A stretch of 64,000 bases of DNA from assembly GCF_039595395.1 (NCBI RefSeq), contig NZ_JBCNLP010000001.1, positions 620,001 through 684,000 on the forward strand. Direction: 5' to 3'. The notes beneath the pieces are model-generated. The model did no database searches, was not told the DNA's origin, and was given only the letters and a program-made list of their open reading frames with translations. Positions 24,678 to 33,425 of the stretch are shown here, piece by piece. How positions within the stretch are numbered: position 1 is the stretch's first letter; each line of letters opens with the position of its first letter. The translations under genes were made by a program, and so were the position numbers. This DNA is from Novosphingobium sp. (GTDB lineage: Bacteria > Pseudomonadota > Alphaproteobacteria > Sphingomonadales > Sphingomonadaceae).

Positions 24678-27266
24678 TTACCCGAGGGGCAGGGCCCCGG
24701 CGTCGGCTTCCAGCCCCAGCAGTTCGACCACGGCGCGACCGATGTTGGCGGTGGTGTAGGGCTTCTGCACCACCAGCCTTGAGCGATGCTCCATCGGCAA
24801 TTGCGCCTGCTCGCCATAGCCCGAGGCGAAGAAGAAGGGCACGCCCATATCCAGCAATCGGCTGGCGATGCCGAAGCTGTTGCGGTCGCCCAGATTGATG
24901 TCAAGGATCGCCAGATCGGGCTTGCTGTCATCGAGGATATCATGCGCCGCCTCGGTGGTGGAGGCCGTGGCGATGGTGGCGCCGAAGCGCACCAGAATAT
25001 CCTCGGCATCCAGCGCGATGATCAGGCTGTCTTCCACCAGCAGCACCGATTTGCCCGACAGGAAATTGGGCGCGAAGGAGAAGGGCTCATGCACATGGGC
25101 GTGAGGGATGCGGATCTTCTTGCCTGCAAAATTCTTGCGTTCGGACACATGGCGCGCCGGGATGCAGAAGCGCGCCTTCACCCCGTCGGGATCGTAGCTG
25201 ATGTCCGCCGTGCCGCCCAGATCATAGGGGACCGAGCGTTCGATGATGGTGGTGCCGAAACCCTTGCGGCGCGGGGGTTTGACCAGCGGGCCGCCGCTTT
25301 CCACCCATTCGAAGCGCAGGTCGCCGGCATCGTCGCGATGCCATGTGATATGGACCTCGCCCTGGCCTGACAGGCTGCCATATTTGGTGGAGTTGGTGAC
25401 CAGTTCGTGGACCACCAGCGCCATGGAGGAATAGGCCTGAGGGTTGAGCAGGATCGGCGGCCCGTCCGACAGGATCGAGCTTTCCTTGTCAGCGGCAAAG
25501 GCGGCGGCCTCGGCCTCGATCAGCGCCTCCAGAGGGGCGGGCCCCCAGTGGTCGTCGGTGATCTGGTTGTGGGCGCGGGCCAGCGCGTGGATGCGCCCGT
25601 CGACCACGCGCACGAAATCCTTCACCGCCTCCTCATCGGGTTGCGACTGCCGGATCAGGCCCCGGATCACGCCCAGAATGTTGCGCACCCGGTGGTTGAG
25701 TTCGGCGATCAGCAGCTCCTGCCGGGCATTGGCCTGATGGCGATGCGCGGTGGCCTCATCGGCCAGGCGCAGCACCACCTCGATCAGCGTGGCGCGCAGG
25801 GTTTCGGCCACGCGGATCTGCGAGGGGGTGAAGGGGGTGGACTTGCCCTCGACCAGCTCATGCCATTCGGCGAAGCTTTCGCGCGGGGTCAGGCGCGGGC
25901 CGTTGGGGCCATAGGTGACCGGCTTGTGCGGATCGCCCGCCCAGCGCACCGATGCGCGCAACTCGCGCCGGAACAGCACCACATAGTCGCGCGGCGAGCG
26001 CGAGATGGGGATCGCCAGCAGGCCCGAGGCGAGGTCGGCGAAGGTCTCTGCCCCATCGACCAGCGAGCCGATATGATCGGTGGCATAGACCTTGCCCGCC
26101 GCCGTGCCGTTGAGCGCGCGGATGATGCGGCGGAAATCGTCGGTGGGCGGGGTGATGCCCGAAAAGGCATAGCCGCCGTTGATCCACACGCCCACACCAT
26201 CGGCGGGGATGGCGTTCGTCAGAATATCGCCCAGCCAGTCGGGATCGTTGAGCAGCGTCTCGTCCGAGGCCACGGCGCTGAGCAACTGGTCGGAAATGTC
26301 GCGGGCGCGGCGCTCATACTCGACCAGTTCGCGGCGCTCGCGGCTTTCCAGCCGCATGGCGAACATCTGGGCGAAGAGTTCGCTCAGCGAGCGCAATTCG
26401 AAGCTGGGCGCGCGCGGCGCGTAATGGTGGCAGGCGAAGAGGCCCCACAGCTCGCCATCGACCACGATCGAGATCGACAGCGAGGCATCGACCCCCATGT
26501 TTTTCAGATATTCGATATGGATCGGTGAGACCGAACGCAGCACCGACAGCGACAGATCCAGCGGCTTGCGGTTGGCGTCCAGCGCGGGGATGATCGGCAC
26601 CGGCTGCGCGCGCACATCGCGGATCAGCCGCAGCAGGTTGCGCTTGTAGAGCTGGCGGGCCTGCTGGGGAATGTCGCTGGCGGGGTAATGCAGCCCCTTG
26701 AAGCTGCCGATGCCCGAACGACAGGCCTCGGCCACCACCTCGCCCGAGCCGTCGGGGGCGAATTTGTAGACCATCACCCGGTCGTAGCCGAGCAGGGCGC
26801 GGATCTGGCGGGCACCCTCGCGGTAGAAGGAGGGCAGGTCGGGCTGGGCGTCGAGCCGCACGATCAGACTGCGCACCGTGCCATTGGCATCGCCATTGTG
26901 CTGCGCGCCGGGTTCGGCCTCCAGCACGATCTGGCCGCCGGAAATGTGGATGGCGATGTCGTAATAGCGCCCATCCTCGGTGAAGGTGGCGCCGAACATG
27001 CGCTCGACCATGTCGGGGTTGGTGAGGCAGGCGACGCGGTTGCGCAGATTGTGGATCAGCACGCGCGGCACGAAATCGGCGAGAGGCTGGCCGATCAACT
27101 GATCGGGCGAGACCCCCAGATAGTCGCCGATGTTGGCCGAGACGCGCGCCACCAGCCAGTCCGACGTCAGCGCCAGCAGGAAGCCCGAAGGCTGGATGGC
27201 GCCCAGCAGGTGAATGGGCTCGCGATCGCAATTGGTAAGATCGACCGTCTGCGCTTGTTCTGACAC
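24678..27266 (-). CDS. Bacteriophytochrome hybrid HWE histidine kinase with C-terminal receiver
   Basis: Red/far-red photoreceptor. 862 aa from a GTG at 27266, placing Cys13 (T-N-C-D-R-E-P-I-H) as the biliverdin attachment site. PAS domain (about 15-110), GAF domain with the diagnostic P-A-S-D-I-P near 240, PHY domain (about 330-480), then an HWE-type kinase with the phospho-acceptor in E-L-N-H-R-V-R-N-I-L-G and a degenerate ATPase domain. A receiver domain follows at about 750-862 with acceptor Asp in L-A-I-L-D-I-N-L-G-D and a conserved Lys in V-Q-K-P-Y. No heme oxygenase gene is near; biliverdin must come from elsewhere. Divergent from the acyltransferase across a 449-nt gap. Confidence 0.93.
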   Translation of the reverse strand: MSEQAQTVDLTNCDREPIHLLGAIQPSGFLLALTSDWLVARVSANIGDYLGVSPDQLIGQPLADFVPRVLIHNLRNRVACLTNPDMVERMFGATFTEDGRYYDIAIHISGGQIVLEAEPGAQHNGDANGTVRSLIVRLDAQPDLPSFYREGARQIRALLGYDRVMVYKFAPDGSGEVVAEACRSGIGSFKGLHYPASDIPQQARQLYKRNLLRLIRDVRAQPVPIIPALDANRKPLDLSLSVLRSVSPIHIEYLKNMGVDASLSISIVVDGELWGLFACHHYAPRAPSFELRSLSELFAQMFAMRLESRERRELVEYERRARDISDQLLSAVASDETLLNDPDWLGDILTNAIPADGVGVWINGGYAFSGITPPTDDFRRIIRALNGTAAGKVYATDHIGSLVDGAETFADLASGLLAIPISRSPRDYVVLFRRELRASVRWAGDPHKPVTYGPNGPRLTPRESFAEWHELVEGKSTPFTPSQIRVAETLRATLIEVVLRLADEATAHRHQANARQELLIAELNHRVRNILGVIRGLIRQSQPDEEAVKDFVRVVDGRIHALARAHNQITDDHWGPAPLEALIEAEAAAFAADKESSILSDGPPILLNPQAYSSMALVVHELVTNSTKYGSLSGQGEVHITWHRDDAGDLRFEWVESGGPLVKPPRRKGFGTTIIERSVPYDLGGTADISYDPDGVKARFCIPARHVSERKNFAGKKIRIPHAHVHEPFSFAPNFLSGKSVLLVEDSLIIALDAEDILVRFGATIATASTTEAAHDILDDSKPDLAILDINLGDRNSFGIASRLLDMGVPFFFASGYGEQAQLPMEHRSRLVVQKPYTTANIGRAVVELLGLEADAGALPLG

Positions 27267-27715
27267 TGAGGCTTTGTCCTGACTTTCGGAAAGACGCTTG
27301 GAACCCGCAGAGGGAATGCACGGAACAATGTCCCGTTCCCACAGCGCCTTGCTCTTGCGTGTCAGGGGGACTGAGCGCAGGGCTGTGGGCCGGTCGGCGG
27401 GCCGCGTCAAGCAGAAGGCGGCAAGGGGCGCGCGCTACGGGCTTTCGGGAGCCGGGCTTTGCGGGGCGGGCACCGCATCACGGCGTGAAGCATCCGCTTT
27501 GGGCATTTCGCGGGCGCCTCGGCCCGGTATGGGGCAGCGGATGCGAGAGGGGAGCCGTGGGCATCGCTCCGCTTCGGAGGTTTCGCCACATTCCATTCGT
27601 GAGACGGGGTGTTACGTCAGACTCTGTTTGCGGCGATCCGTCAAAACGCCGCATGCAAGCCGTATGCATGGTGCCGGTGCGTAAGCCCGGTCGGCGGGGC
27701 CGGGAAGGGACTGCG
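27267..27715. other. 449-nt divergent intergenic region, no gene supported
   Basis: Between the phytochrome kinase and the acyltransferase. Open frames here are shadow-like and lack ribosome sites. A short inverted repeat CATGCA/TGCATG is at 27652-27670. Presumably holds both promoters; no clear -35/-10 was recognised. Confidence 0.5.
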
Positions 27716-28969
27716 ATGGACTCCATTCTGACAAGCCCGAGGCTGATGGCCAAGCTCCCGCCCCCGCATCCGGCGAGCCCGCCGCCATCCTGCGCGAGTG
27801 GCCCGCTGCCCGGCAGGGAGAAGGGGCGCTACGACCGGATCGATGCCTTGCGGGCGCTGGCGATGGCGGCGGTGATCGCGCAGCATACCGATATCTTCCC
27901 CATCGGCTGGCTGGGGGTGTGGATCTTCTATGTGATGTCGGGCTTCGTCGTGACGCTCTCGATCCGTCGCGGCAATCTGCGCGCGGGCACCGGGCGGGAT
28001 AAAGGGGCGGCGCTGGCGGGTTTCTACATCCGCCGCGCGGCGCGGATCATCCCCCTCTATTGGGCCTATGTGGCGCTGGCCGGGCTGGCCACCTTCTGGC
28101 TGCCGGGGCCGGATGACCCGTGGGAGATCCTGTCGCAGGCCAGCTTTACCTATAATTTCTATCTGCTGGATCATCCCGAAATATCGGTGGTGCCTACCAC
28201 CCATCTCTGGACCATCTCGGTGGAGATGCAGTTCTACGCGCTGGCGGGGATCGCCATCGTGCTGCTGTCCGATGGGGCGCTCAAGCGCTGTCTGGCGGGG
28301 GTGGTCGTGGGATGCCTGCTGGGGCGCATCGCGCTGATCGGCCAGTTGCAGCATTTCAACCAGTCGGCGCATCTCTCCTTCCTGCATTTCGATGCCTTTG
28401 CCGCGGGCGGGCTGCTGGCGCTCTATCGGCAGCGGATCGGGCCGCAGCAGGCTGGTCTGCTGATGATGCTGGGGGTGATGGCGATGGCGCTGCTGGTCAC
28501 CGCCTATGCGCTGGTGAACCATCATCTGGGCGCGCGGGGCGTGGAGGTGGTGCAGAAGATCCTGTCGGGCGACGGCATGGGGCAGGGGCGCGGCGCCTTC
28601 ATCTTTTCGGCCGCCACCATGCTGGGGGTGGGCTGCGTGGCGATGGCGGCAGCAGGGCGCGGCTGGCTGCCTGCCATGCTGAGCTGGCCCTGGCTGGTGC
28701 GGATCGGGCGGGCGTCCTATTCGGGCTATCTGCTGCATTTCGCGGTGATCGAGGGGCTGCTCGACCTGTCGATGCTGGTGATGGGGCGCGATCCGACGCA
28801 CAGCGGGGCGGGGGCGATGCAGATCCTCTGCCGGCTGGCGCTGTGTCTGGGGGCGACGCTGGTGACGGTGCTGCTGGCCGATCTGTGCCATCGCAAGCTG
28901 GAGGTGCCGCTCGCCCGCGTCACCCGCATGCTGCTCGAACGTTTTTTTCTCAAGCCCCGGCTGGCCTGA
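27716..28969 (+). CDS. Membrane acyltransferase family 3 (OafA/YrhL-like)
   Basis: 417 aa from the ATG at 27716 with GGAAGGGA upstream. Acyltransferase-3 proteins move acyl groups from the cytoplasm to sugars of surface polysaccharide, LPS or peptidoglycan. About ten membrane segments. The N-terminal family block R-Y-D-R-I-D-A-L-R-A-L-A-M is followed by the catalytic-His region I-A-Q-H-T-D-I-F-P. The R-R-A-A-R-I-I-P-L-Y-W segment and L-W-T-I-S-V-E-M-Q-F-Y are typical. The first 35 residues are a Pro-rich cytoplasmic tail. Acceptor unknown; it stands alone. Confidence 0.9.
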   Translation: MDSILTSPRLMAKLPPPHPASPPPSCASGPLPGREKGRYDRIDALRALAMAAVIAQHTDIFPIGWLGVWIFYVMSGFVVTLSIRRGNLRAGTGRDKGAALAGFYIRRAARIIPLYWAYVALAGLATFWLPGPDDPWEILSQASFTYNFYLLDHPEISVVPTTHLWTISVEMQFYALAGIAIVLLSDGALKRCLAGVVVGCLLGRIALIGQLQHFNQSAHLSFLHFDAFAAGGLLALYRQRIGPQQAGLLMMLGVMAMALLVTAYALVNHHLGARGVEVVQKILSGDGMGQGRGAFIFSAATMLGVGCVAMAAAGRGWLPAMLSWPWLVRIGRASYSGYLLHFAVIEGLLDLSMLVMGRDPTHSGAGAMQILCRLALCLGATLVTVLLADLCHRKLEVPLARVTRMLLERFFLKPRLA

Positions 28970-29044
28970 CAAGGGGCGCAAGCTTGCGGGATATGCAACC
29001 GGCGGTCCGGGTTGCGGGGTGGATTTTTGCAGACCGGGCAGCTT

Positions 29045-29089
29045 TTTGTTGCGCGTTTGTTGCGCAGCCAAAGGCATGCAAAAATTGCA
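29045..29089 (+). promoter_or_regulatory. Direct and inverted repeats upstream of the malic enzyme
   Basis: TTTGTTGCGC occurs twice in tandem (29045-29054 and 29056-29065), followed by the short palindrome TGCAA-AAA-TTGCA (29077-29089). It lies about 170-210 nt upstream of the start. Possible operator cluster; no regulator identified. Confidence 0.4.
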
Positions 29090-29256
29090 ACCAGCCCCGC
29101 GTCAAACTCGTGTTTCTTCGCTCTCGCCTCGGGAAGATGAATGGGTTAAGGCCCTGACTCGCGCAGCGGGTTCGTATGCATAAGGCATAGGACCACTTGC
29201 GTGTCTGCCGGGCATTCCTGCCGGGTACTCCTGCTGCCCTTGCTCAAGGTTTGAAG

Positions 29257-31524
29257 ATGGACGATACGCTTTACCGCGCCGCACTCGATTATCACCGCTA
29301 TCCCAAGCCGGGCAAACTCAGCATCGAGCCGACCAAGCGCATGGTCAACCAGCGCGATCTGGCGCTGGCCTATTCGCCGGGCGTCGCCATCCCCTGCACC
29401 GAAATCGCCGCCGACCCCGACAAGGCGCTGGAATACACCGCGCGCGGCAATCTGGTCGCGGTGATCTCCAACGGTACGGCGGTGCTGGGTCTGGGCGCGA
29501 TCGGCGCGCTGGCCTCCAAGCCGGTGATGGAGGGCAAGGCGGTGCTCTTCAAGAAATTCGCCGACATCGACGTGTTCGACATCGAGGTCGACACCACCGA
29601 TCCGCAAAAGTTCATCGATGCGGTCGCCCTGCTGGAGCCGACCTTCGGCGGCATCAACCTTGAGGACATCAAGGCCCCCGAATGCTTCTTCATCGAGGCC
29701 GAGCTGAAGAAGCGCATGAACATCCCGGTGTTTCATGACGACCAGCACGGCACCGCCATCGTGGTCGCCGCCGGCGTGCGCAATGCGCTGGTGCTTCAGG
29801 GCAAGGAGCTGTCCGAGGTCAAGCTGGTCACCTCGGGCGCGGGCGCTGCTGCCTTGGCCTGTGTCGATCTGCTGGTCTCGATGGGGCTGCGGATCGAGAA
29901 TGTGACGCTGACCGACAAGGATGGTGTGATCCATGCCGGGCGTGAGGGCATGGCCCCCAACATGGCCCGCTATGCGCGCGAGACCAACGCGCGCGCCCTG
30001 CCCGAAGTGCTGCCGGGCGCGAATGTGTTCCTCGGCCTCTCGGCGCCGGGTGTGTTGAAGCCCGAGTGGCTGCCGCTGCTGGCCGAAAAGCCGCTGATCT
30101 TCGCGCTCGCCAATCCCGAGCCGGAAATCCGCCCCGAGGTGGTGCGCGAGCAGCGCCCCGACGCCATCGTCGCCACCGGGCGTTCGGATTATCCCAATCA
30201 GGTCAACAACGTCCTGTGCTTCCCCTACATCTTCCGCGGCGCGCTCGATGTCGGCGCCACGGCGATCAATGAGGAGATGAAGGCCGCCGCGGCCGAGGCC
30301 ATCGCCTCGCTGGCGCGTCTGCCCGCGCATGAAAGCGTGGCCCAGGCCTATGGCGGCCGCCGCCTGACCTTCGGCGCGGAATACATCATCCCCACGCCCT
30401 TCGATCCGCGCCTGATTTCCGAAATCGCTCCCGCCGTCGCCAAGGCGGCGATGGACAGCGGCGTGGCGCGCAAGACCATCGACCTCGACGCCTATCGCCG
30501 TTCGCTGGCCGAGCAGAACCTGCGCTCGACCCAGCTGATGATGCCGGTGTTCGAGGCCGCGCGCGGCAGCCAGAAGCGCGTGGTCTATGCCGAGGGCGAG
30601 GATGAGCGCGTGCTGCGCGCCATTCAGGACGTGCTGGACGAAGGGCTGGCCAAGCCGACCATCGTCGGGCGCCGCCGCATCCTTTCGAAGATCATGCCTG
30701 ATCTCAACCTGCGTTTCGCGCTGGACCGCGATGTCGAGGTGATCGACCCCGAAACCGATCACGAGATCCTGCGCCCGCTGGTCGATGCCTATCGCCAGAT
30801 CGCCGCGCGCAAGGGCGTGCCCTCGCAGGAAATCGCGCGCCATGTCTATCGCCGCCCCACGGTGACGGCGGCGATGCTGCTGCGCACCGGCCGCGTCGAT
30901 GCCGCGCTGGTGGGCGGCAAGTCCGAATATTGGAGCCAGATCGAGCATGTGCTGCAGACCATCGATCCGCTTCCCGGACTGCAGCGCGTCTATGCGCTGT
31001 CGGGGCTGATCCTCGATGCCGGTGCGCTGTTCATCACCGACACCCATCTGGTGCCTGACCCCACGCCCGAGCAGATCGCCGAAATGACGATTTTGGCCGC
31101 CAGCCGTGTCGCGCAATTCGGCCTGACGCCGCGCGTGGCGCTGCTTTCGCATTCGAACTTCGGCTCTTCCCACAGCCCCAGCGCGCGCAAGATGCGCGCC
31201 GCCTTCAAGCTGGTGAAGCAGCAGGCGCCGGACCTGCAGGTCGATGGCGAAATGCATGCCGATGCCGCCTTGTCGCAGCGCCTGCGCGAAACGCTGGTGG
31301 CCGACAGCCCGCTCGAAGGCCCGGCGAACCTGCTGGTCATGCCCAATCTGGATGCGGCCAACATCACGCTGACGGCGCTGGCGGCCTCCTCCAGCTCGCC
31401 CACCGTGGGGCCGATGCTGATGGGCCTGTCCAAGCCGATCCATGTGCTGACGCCCGGCGTGACCGCGCGCGGCATCCTCAACCTGACGACCATCGCGGCG
31501 GCCGAAGTCTGCCACCGCCAGTAA
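29257..31524 (+). CDS. maeB: NADP-dependent malic enzyme with phosphotransacetylase-like domain
   Basis: 755-aa fused malic enzyme that oxidatively decarboxylates malate to pyruvate and makes NADPH. Start ATG at 29257 with TTGAAG before it. The malic domain (about 1-420) has Y-S-P-G-V-A-I-P-C, the metal-binding F-H-D-D-Q-H-G-T-A, and the Rossmann V-T-S-G-A-G-A-A-A. The C-terminal half (about 430-755) is homologous to phosphotransacetylase (V-V-Y-A-E-G-E-D-E-R-V-L and S-H-S-N-F-G-S-S), usually inactive as Pta but able to sense acetyl-CoA. Followed by a strong terminator. Single-gene unit. Confidence 0.96.
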   Translation: MDDTLYRAALDYHRYPKPGKLSIEPTKRMVNQRDLALAYSPGVAIPCTEIAADPDKALEYTARGNLVAVISNGTAVLGLGAIGALASKPVMEGKAVLFKKFADIDVFDIEVDTTDPQKFIDAVALLEPTFGGINLEDIKAPECFFIEAELKKRMNIPVFHDDQHGTAIVVAAGVRNALVLQGKELSEVKLVTSGAGAAALACVDLLVSMGLRIENVTLTDKDGVIHAGREGMAPNMARYARETNARALPEVLPGANVFLGLSAPGVLKPEWLPLLAEKPLIFALANPEPEIRPEVVREQRPDAIVATGRSDYPNQVNNVLCFPYIFRGALDVGATAINEEMKAAAAEAIASLARLPAHESVAQAYGGRRLTFGAEYIIPTPFDPRLISEIAPAVAKAAMDSGVARKTIDLDAYRRSLAEQNLRSTQLMMPVFEAARGSQKRVVYAEGEDERVLRAIQDVLDEGLAKPTIVGRRRILSKIMPDLNLRFALDRDVEVIDPETDHEILRPLVDAYRQIAARKGVPSQEIARHVYRRPTVTAAMLLRTGRVDAALVGGKSEYWSQIEHVLQTIDPLPGLQRVYALSGLILDAGALFITDTHLVPDPTPEQIAEMTILAASRVAQFGLTPRVALLSHSNFGSSHSPSARKMRAAFKLVKQQAPDLQVDGEMHADAALSQRLRETLVADSPLEGPANLLVMPNLDAANITLTALAASSSSPTVGPMLMGLSKPIHVLTPGVTARGILNLTTIAAAEVCHRQ

Positions 31525-31548
31525 AGCCTTCGTCCGGCGCGATGAGAG

Positions 31549-31584
31549 AAAAGACCGGCGGGGTGACCTCGCCGGTCTTTTCCT
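31549..31584 (+). terminator. Rho-independent terminator after maeB
   Basis: AAAAGACCGGCG (31549-31560), loop GGGTGACCT, CGCCGGTCTTTT (31570-31581), then CCTTT. A 12-bp stem, 24 nt after the stop. Confidence 0.88.
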
Positions 31585-31649
31585 TTGCGCGGCAACCTCA
31601 GCTGTTTCAATCTGTTGGTATGCAGGGGACAGGAAGAAACGGACAGACG

Positions 31650-32582
31650 ATGCTCACAGCGATTCCTTCTGATGCCGCCAATCCGGTCTGGATCGACCTG
31701 CTGATGCCCGATGAGGCCGATATCAGCCGTATCGAGCAGAATTACGGCATCAAGGTGCCCGACCGCGCCGCCCTGCGCGAGATCGAATCCACCAGCCGCC
31801 TGCGCGCCGATGGCGACACGCTCTACATGAGCGTGCCCCTGCTGGCCCGCACCGGCACCCCGCAATGGGAGATCGCGCCGACCGGTTTCATCCTGTCGCC
31901 CAAGGTGCTGGTGACGGTGCGCTATGCCCAGCTGGACCTGTTCGAGGCGATGACCAAGGAGCTTGCCGAGGCACAGGATCTCACCCCGCCGCTGGCGCTG
32001 GTCCGGCTGCTGGAAGAGGCGGTGGACCGCGCCGCCGATCACCTCGAACACGCCGCCGAGCTGGTGGGCGATGTCGCCCAGACGGTGTTCTTCGACGATC
32101 TGGGCGAGGGCGGTCTGGCGCGGGAGACCCGCATTTTGCGCAAGACGATCCGCACCATCGGGCGCGCCAACGATCGCGCCTCACGCGTGCGCTACATGTT
32201 TCTGAGCATGGGGCGGATGGTCAGCTTCGTGGGGGACCGCTGCACCCCAAAGCTCGATCAGGACATTCAGGACCGGCTCTCGGCGGTGGGGCACGATATC
32301 GCGTCTCTGGATGAGTTCGAGGTGAGCTTGTCGGGGCGGATCCAGCTGATCCAGGATGCCGCGACGGGGCTGATCAGCATCGAGCAGAACGATGTGGTCA
32401 AGCTGCTGACGGTGGCCTCGGTGGTGGGCATCCCGCCGGTGCTGATCGTGGGCATCTATGGCATGAACTTCAAGAACATGCCCGAGCTGGGGTGGAGCTG
32501 GGGCTATCCCTATGCGCTGGGGCTGTGCGTGCTGTCGGCGGTGGTGCCGTATCTGTGGTTCAAGTGGCGGGACTGGATTTAG
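31650..32582 (+). CDS. corA: CorA family divalent-metal transporter
   Basis: 310 aa from the ATG at 31650, with AGGAAG upstream. CorA proteins form pentameric Mg2+/Co2+/Ni2+ channels. The N-terminal cytoplasmic alpha/beta domain is followed by a long helix and two C-terminal membrane segments. The selectivity signature G-M-N lies in I-Y-G-M-N-F-K-N-M-P-E, with a loop rich in acidic and aromatic residues. The C-terminus Y-L-W-F-K-W-R is typical. The metal cannot be told from the sequence. It is followed directly by two hairpins of the post-stop repeat family. Confidence 0.93.
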   Translation: MLTAIPSDAANPVWIDLLMPDEADISRIEQNYGIKVPDRAALREIESTSRLRADGDTLYMSVPLLARTGTPQWEIAPTGFILSPKVLVTVRYAQLDLFEAMTKELAEAQDLTPPLALVRLLEEAVDRAADHLEHAAELVGDVAQTVFFDDLGEGGLARETRILRKTIRTIGRANDRASRVRYMFLSMGRMVSFVGDRCTPKLDQDIQDRLSAVGHDIASLDEFEVSLSGRIQLIQDAATGLISIEQNDVVKLLTVASVVGIPPVLIVGIYGMNFKNMPELGWSWGYPYALGLCVLSAVVPYLWFKWRDWI

Positions 32583-32590
32583 GGTTTTCA

Positions 32591-32645
32591 GGAGGTTTTG
32601 CCTCCGGCGGGCAAAGGGCCATCGCCCTTTGCAATCCCTTTATTG
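32591..32645 (+). repeat. Post-stop hairpin repeat, copy 3 (after corA, altered stem)
   Basis: Hairpin GGAGG-TTTTG-CCTCC (32591-32605), then GCAAAGGGC (32611-32619), CATC, GCCCTTTGC (32624-32632), followed by AATCCCTTTATTG. Both arms of the main stem differ from the other copies but still pair. The flank GCGCTTCGGGTTCGGC (32655-32670) is shared, in the same orientation, with the msrA copy. Confidence 0.75.
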
Positions 32646-32675
32646 TTAGCGTTTGCGCTTCGGGTTCGGCGTTGG

Positions 32676-32754
32676 GTGTCGGACGCAATGTGGCAGCTAT
32701 TATAAGCCGCTTCGCGGAAGTTGAATGGCCGCGAAGTTAGGGGGAGCGGACATT
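32676..32754. repeat. Array repeat g (boundary copy)
   Basis: Degenerate left end GTCGGACGCAATG and good right end AGCGGACATT (32745-32754). The centre holds its own stem CTTCGCGG/CCGCGAAG (32710-32717 and 32729-32736). Left border of the small-ORF array. Confidence 0.6.
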
Positions 32755-32785
32755 GCCTCACTGGTCGAACGCCCTCATTAAAAAA

Positions 32786-33088
32786 TTAAAGAAGCTCCCC
32801 ACAATTTGGGCATTCGGCATTGCCGCTCGAATCGAAATCGCTCATTTTTACAGATGGCTTAGATTTATCGAACAGGTCCTGAAAAGGGTTTACCCCACAT
32901 GATCGGCACCTCGCTTTTGTGCAATAAAAACCCAAAACGGCAAAGATCAAAAAATAAGGACCCATGATTGCAATTACAGTAATGATTTTGGCATTAGACA
33001 CTGCCAGAAAAAACCCTGCAATCATTGCTAACCACCGGAATTTTGCGACAAAATAGGAAAGCCTAATGAAGGGATCGCGCTTTTTCAT
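32786..33088 (-). CDS. Small membrane protein with C-terminal zinc ribbon
   Basis: 100 aa. Two membrane segments (about 18-32 and 36-54) are followed by two Cys pairs, C-R-S-C-G (about 61-65) and C-P-N-C-G near the C-terminus, likely one split zinc ribbon on the cytoplasmic side. Function not recognised. It belongs to the leftward small-ORF array; its start lies 35 nt from repeat a and its stop 31 nt from repeat g. Base composition is visibly more AT-rich than flanking genes. Confidence 0.7.
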   Translation of the reverse strand: MKKRDPFIRLSYFVAKFRWLAMIAGFFLAVSNAKIITVIAIMGPYFLIFAVLGFYCTKARCRSCGVNPFQDLFDKSKPSVKMSDFDSSGNAECPNCGELL

Positions 33089-33123
33089 GCGAAGGGCCTT
33101 AGCCCGTCAAAGGCTTCTTTGCC

Positions 33124-33189
33124 AACGTCTGTAATGTTGTCGTGACTGGAAAGCCCACTTTTCCCGGTATGTTGGGGTTAGCCGCCAAT
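33124..33189. repeat. Array repeat a
   Basis: 66 bp; left part AACGTCTGTAATGTTGTCGT, central CCCACTTTTCCC, right part TATGTTGGGGTTAGCCGCC. The right end is altered and contains the stop codon of the 47-aa gene at 33178. Confidence 0.7.
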
Positions 33190-33321
33190 TCCCAGCGCTG
33201 TGCCCATCAAATTGAAGACAACCAAGAGCCCAATCAATAAAGCACCAGTCAGACCCATTCGCTTGTATAAGCGGTATCCTCTTGCCTGAGGGGCACTGTC
33301 GTCGGGGTCGAATGGAAGCAT
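33178..33321 (-). CDS. 47-aa single-span membrane peptide
   Basis: ATG at 33321, preceded by AGGGATTAAG, reads 47 codons to TAA at 33178: hydrophilic start (MLPFDPDDSAPQARG), then basic R-L-Y-K-R-M, then one membrane segment (about 23-44, G-L-T-G-A-L-L-I-G-L-L-V-V-F). The topology is clean (charged N-tail, positive residues before the span), which supports a real gene despite its size. The stop lies inside repeat a and the start is 24 nt from repeat b, the same spacing as in other array members. No family recognised. Confidence 0.6.
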   Translation of the reverse strand: MLPFDPDDSAPQARGYRLYKRMGLTGALLIGLLVVFNLMGTALGIGG

Positions 33322-33345
33322 CTGATGATCTTAATCCCTGCCGAA

Positions 33346-33410
33346 AATGTCCGCAACGTTGTCGTGTCCGGTAGGTCCGCTTTTCCCTCTATGTCAGGGG
33401 GGCGTACGTT
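33346..33410. repeat. Array repeat b
   Basis: 65 bp; AATGTCCGCAACGTTGTCGT at the left, GGTCCGCTTTTCCC in the centre, ATGTCAGGGGGGCGTACGTT at the right. Ends are near-inverted (AATGTCCGC/GCGTACGTT). Confidence 0.75.
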
Positions 33411-33425
33411 CTATTCCAGGTCAGA

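Noticed and set aside
29146..31515. 789-codon open frame antisense to malic enzyme
   Set aside because: It is the complementary shadow of maeB in GC-rich DNA, with His/Gly/Arg-rich composition and no family motif. The + strand protein is certain.
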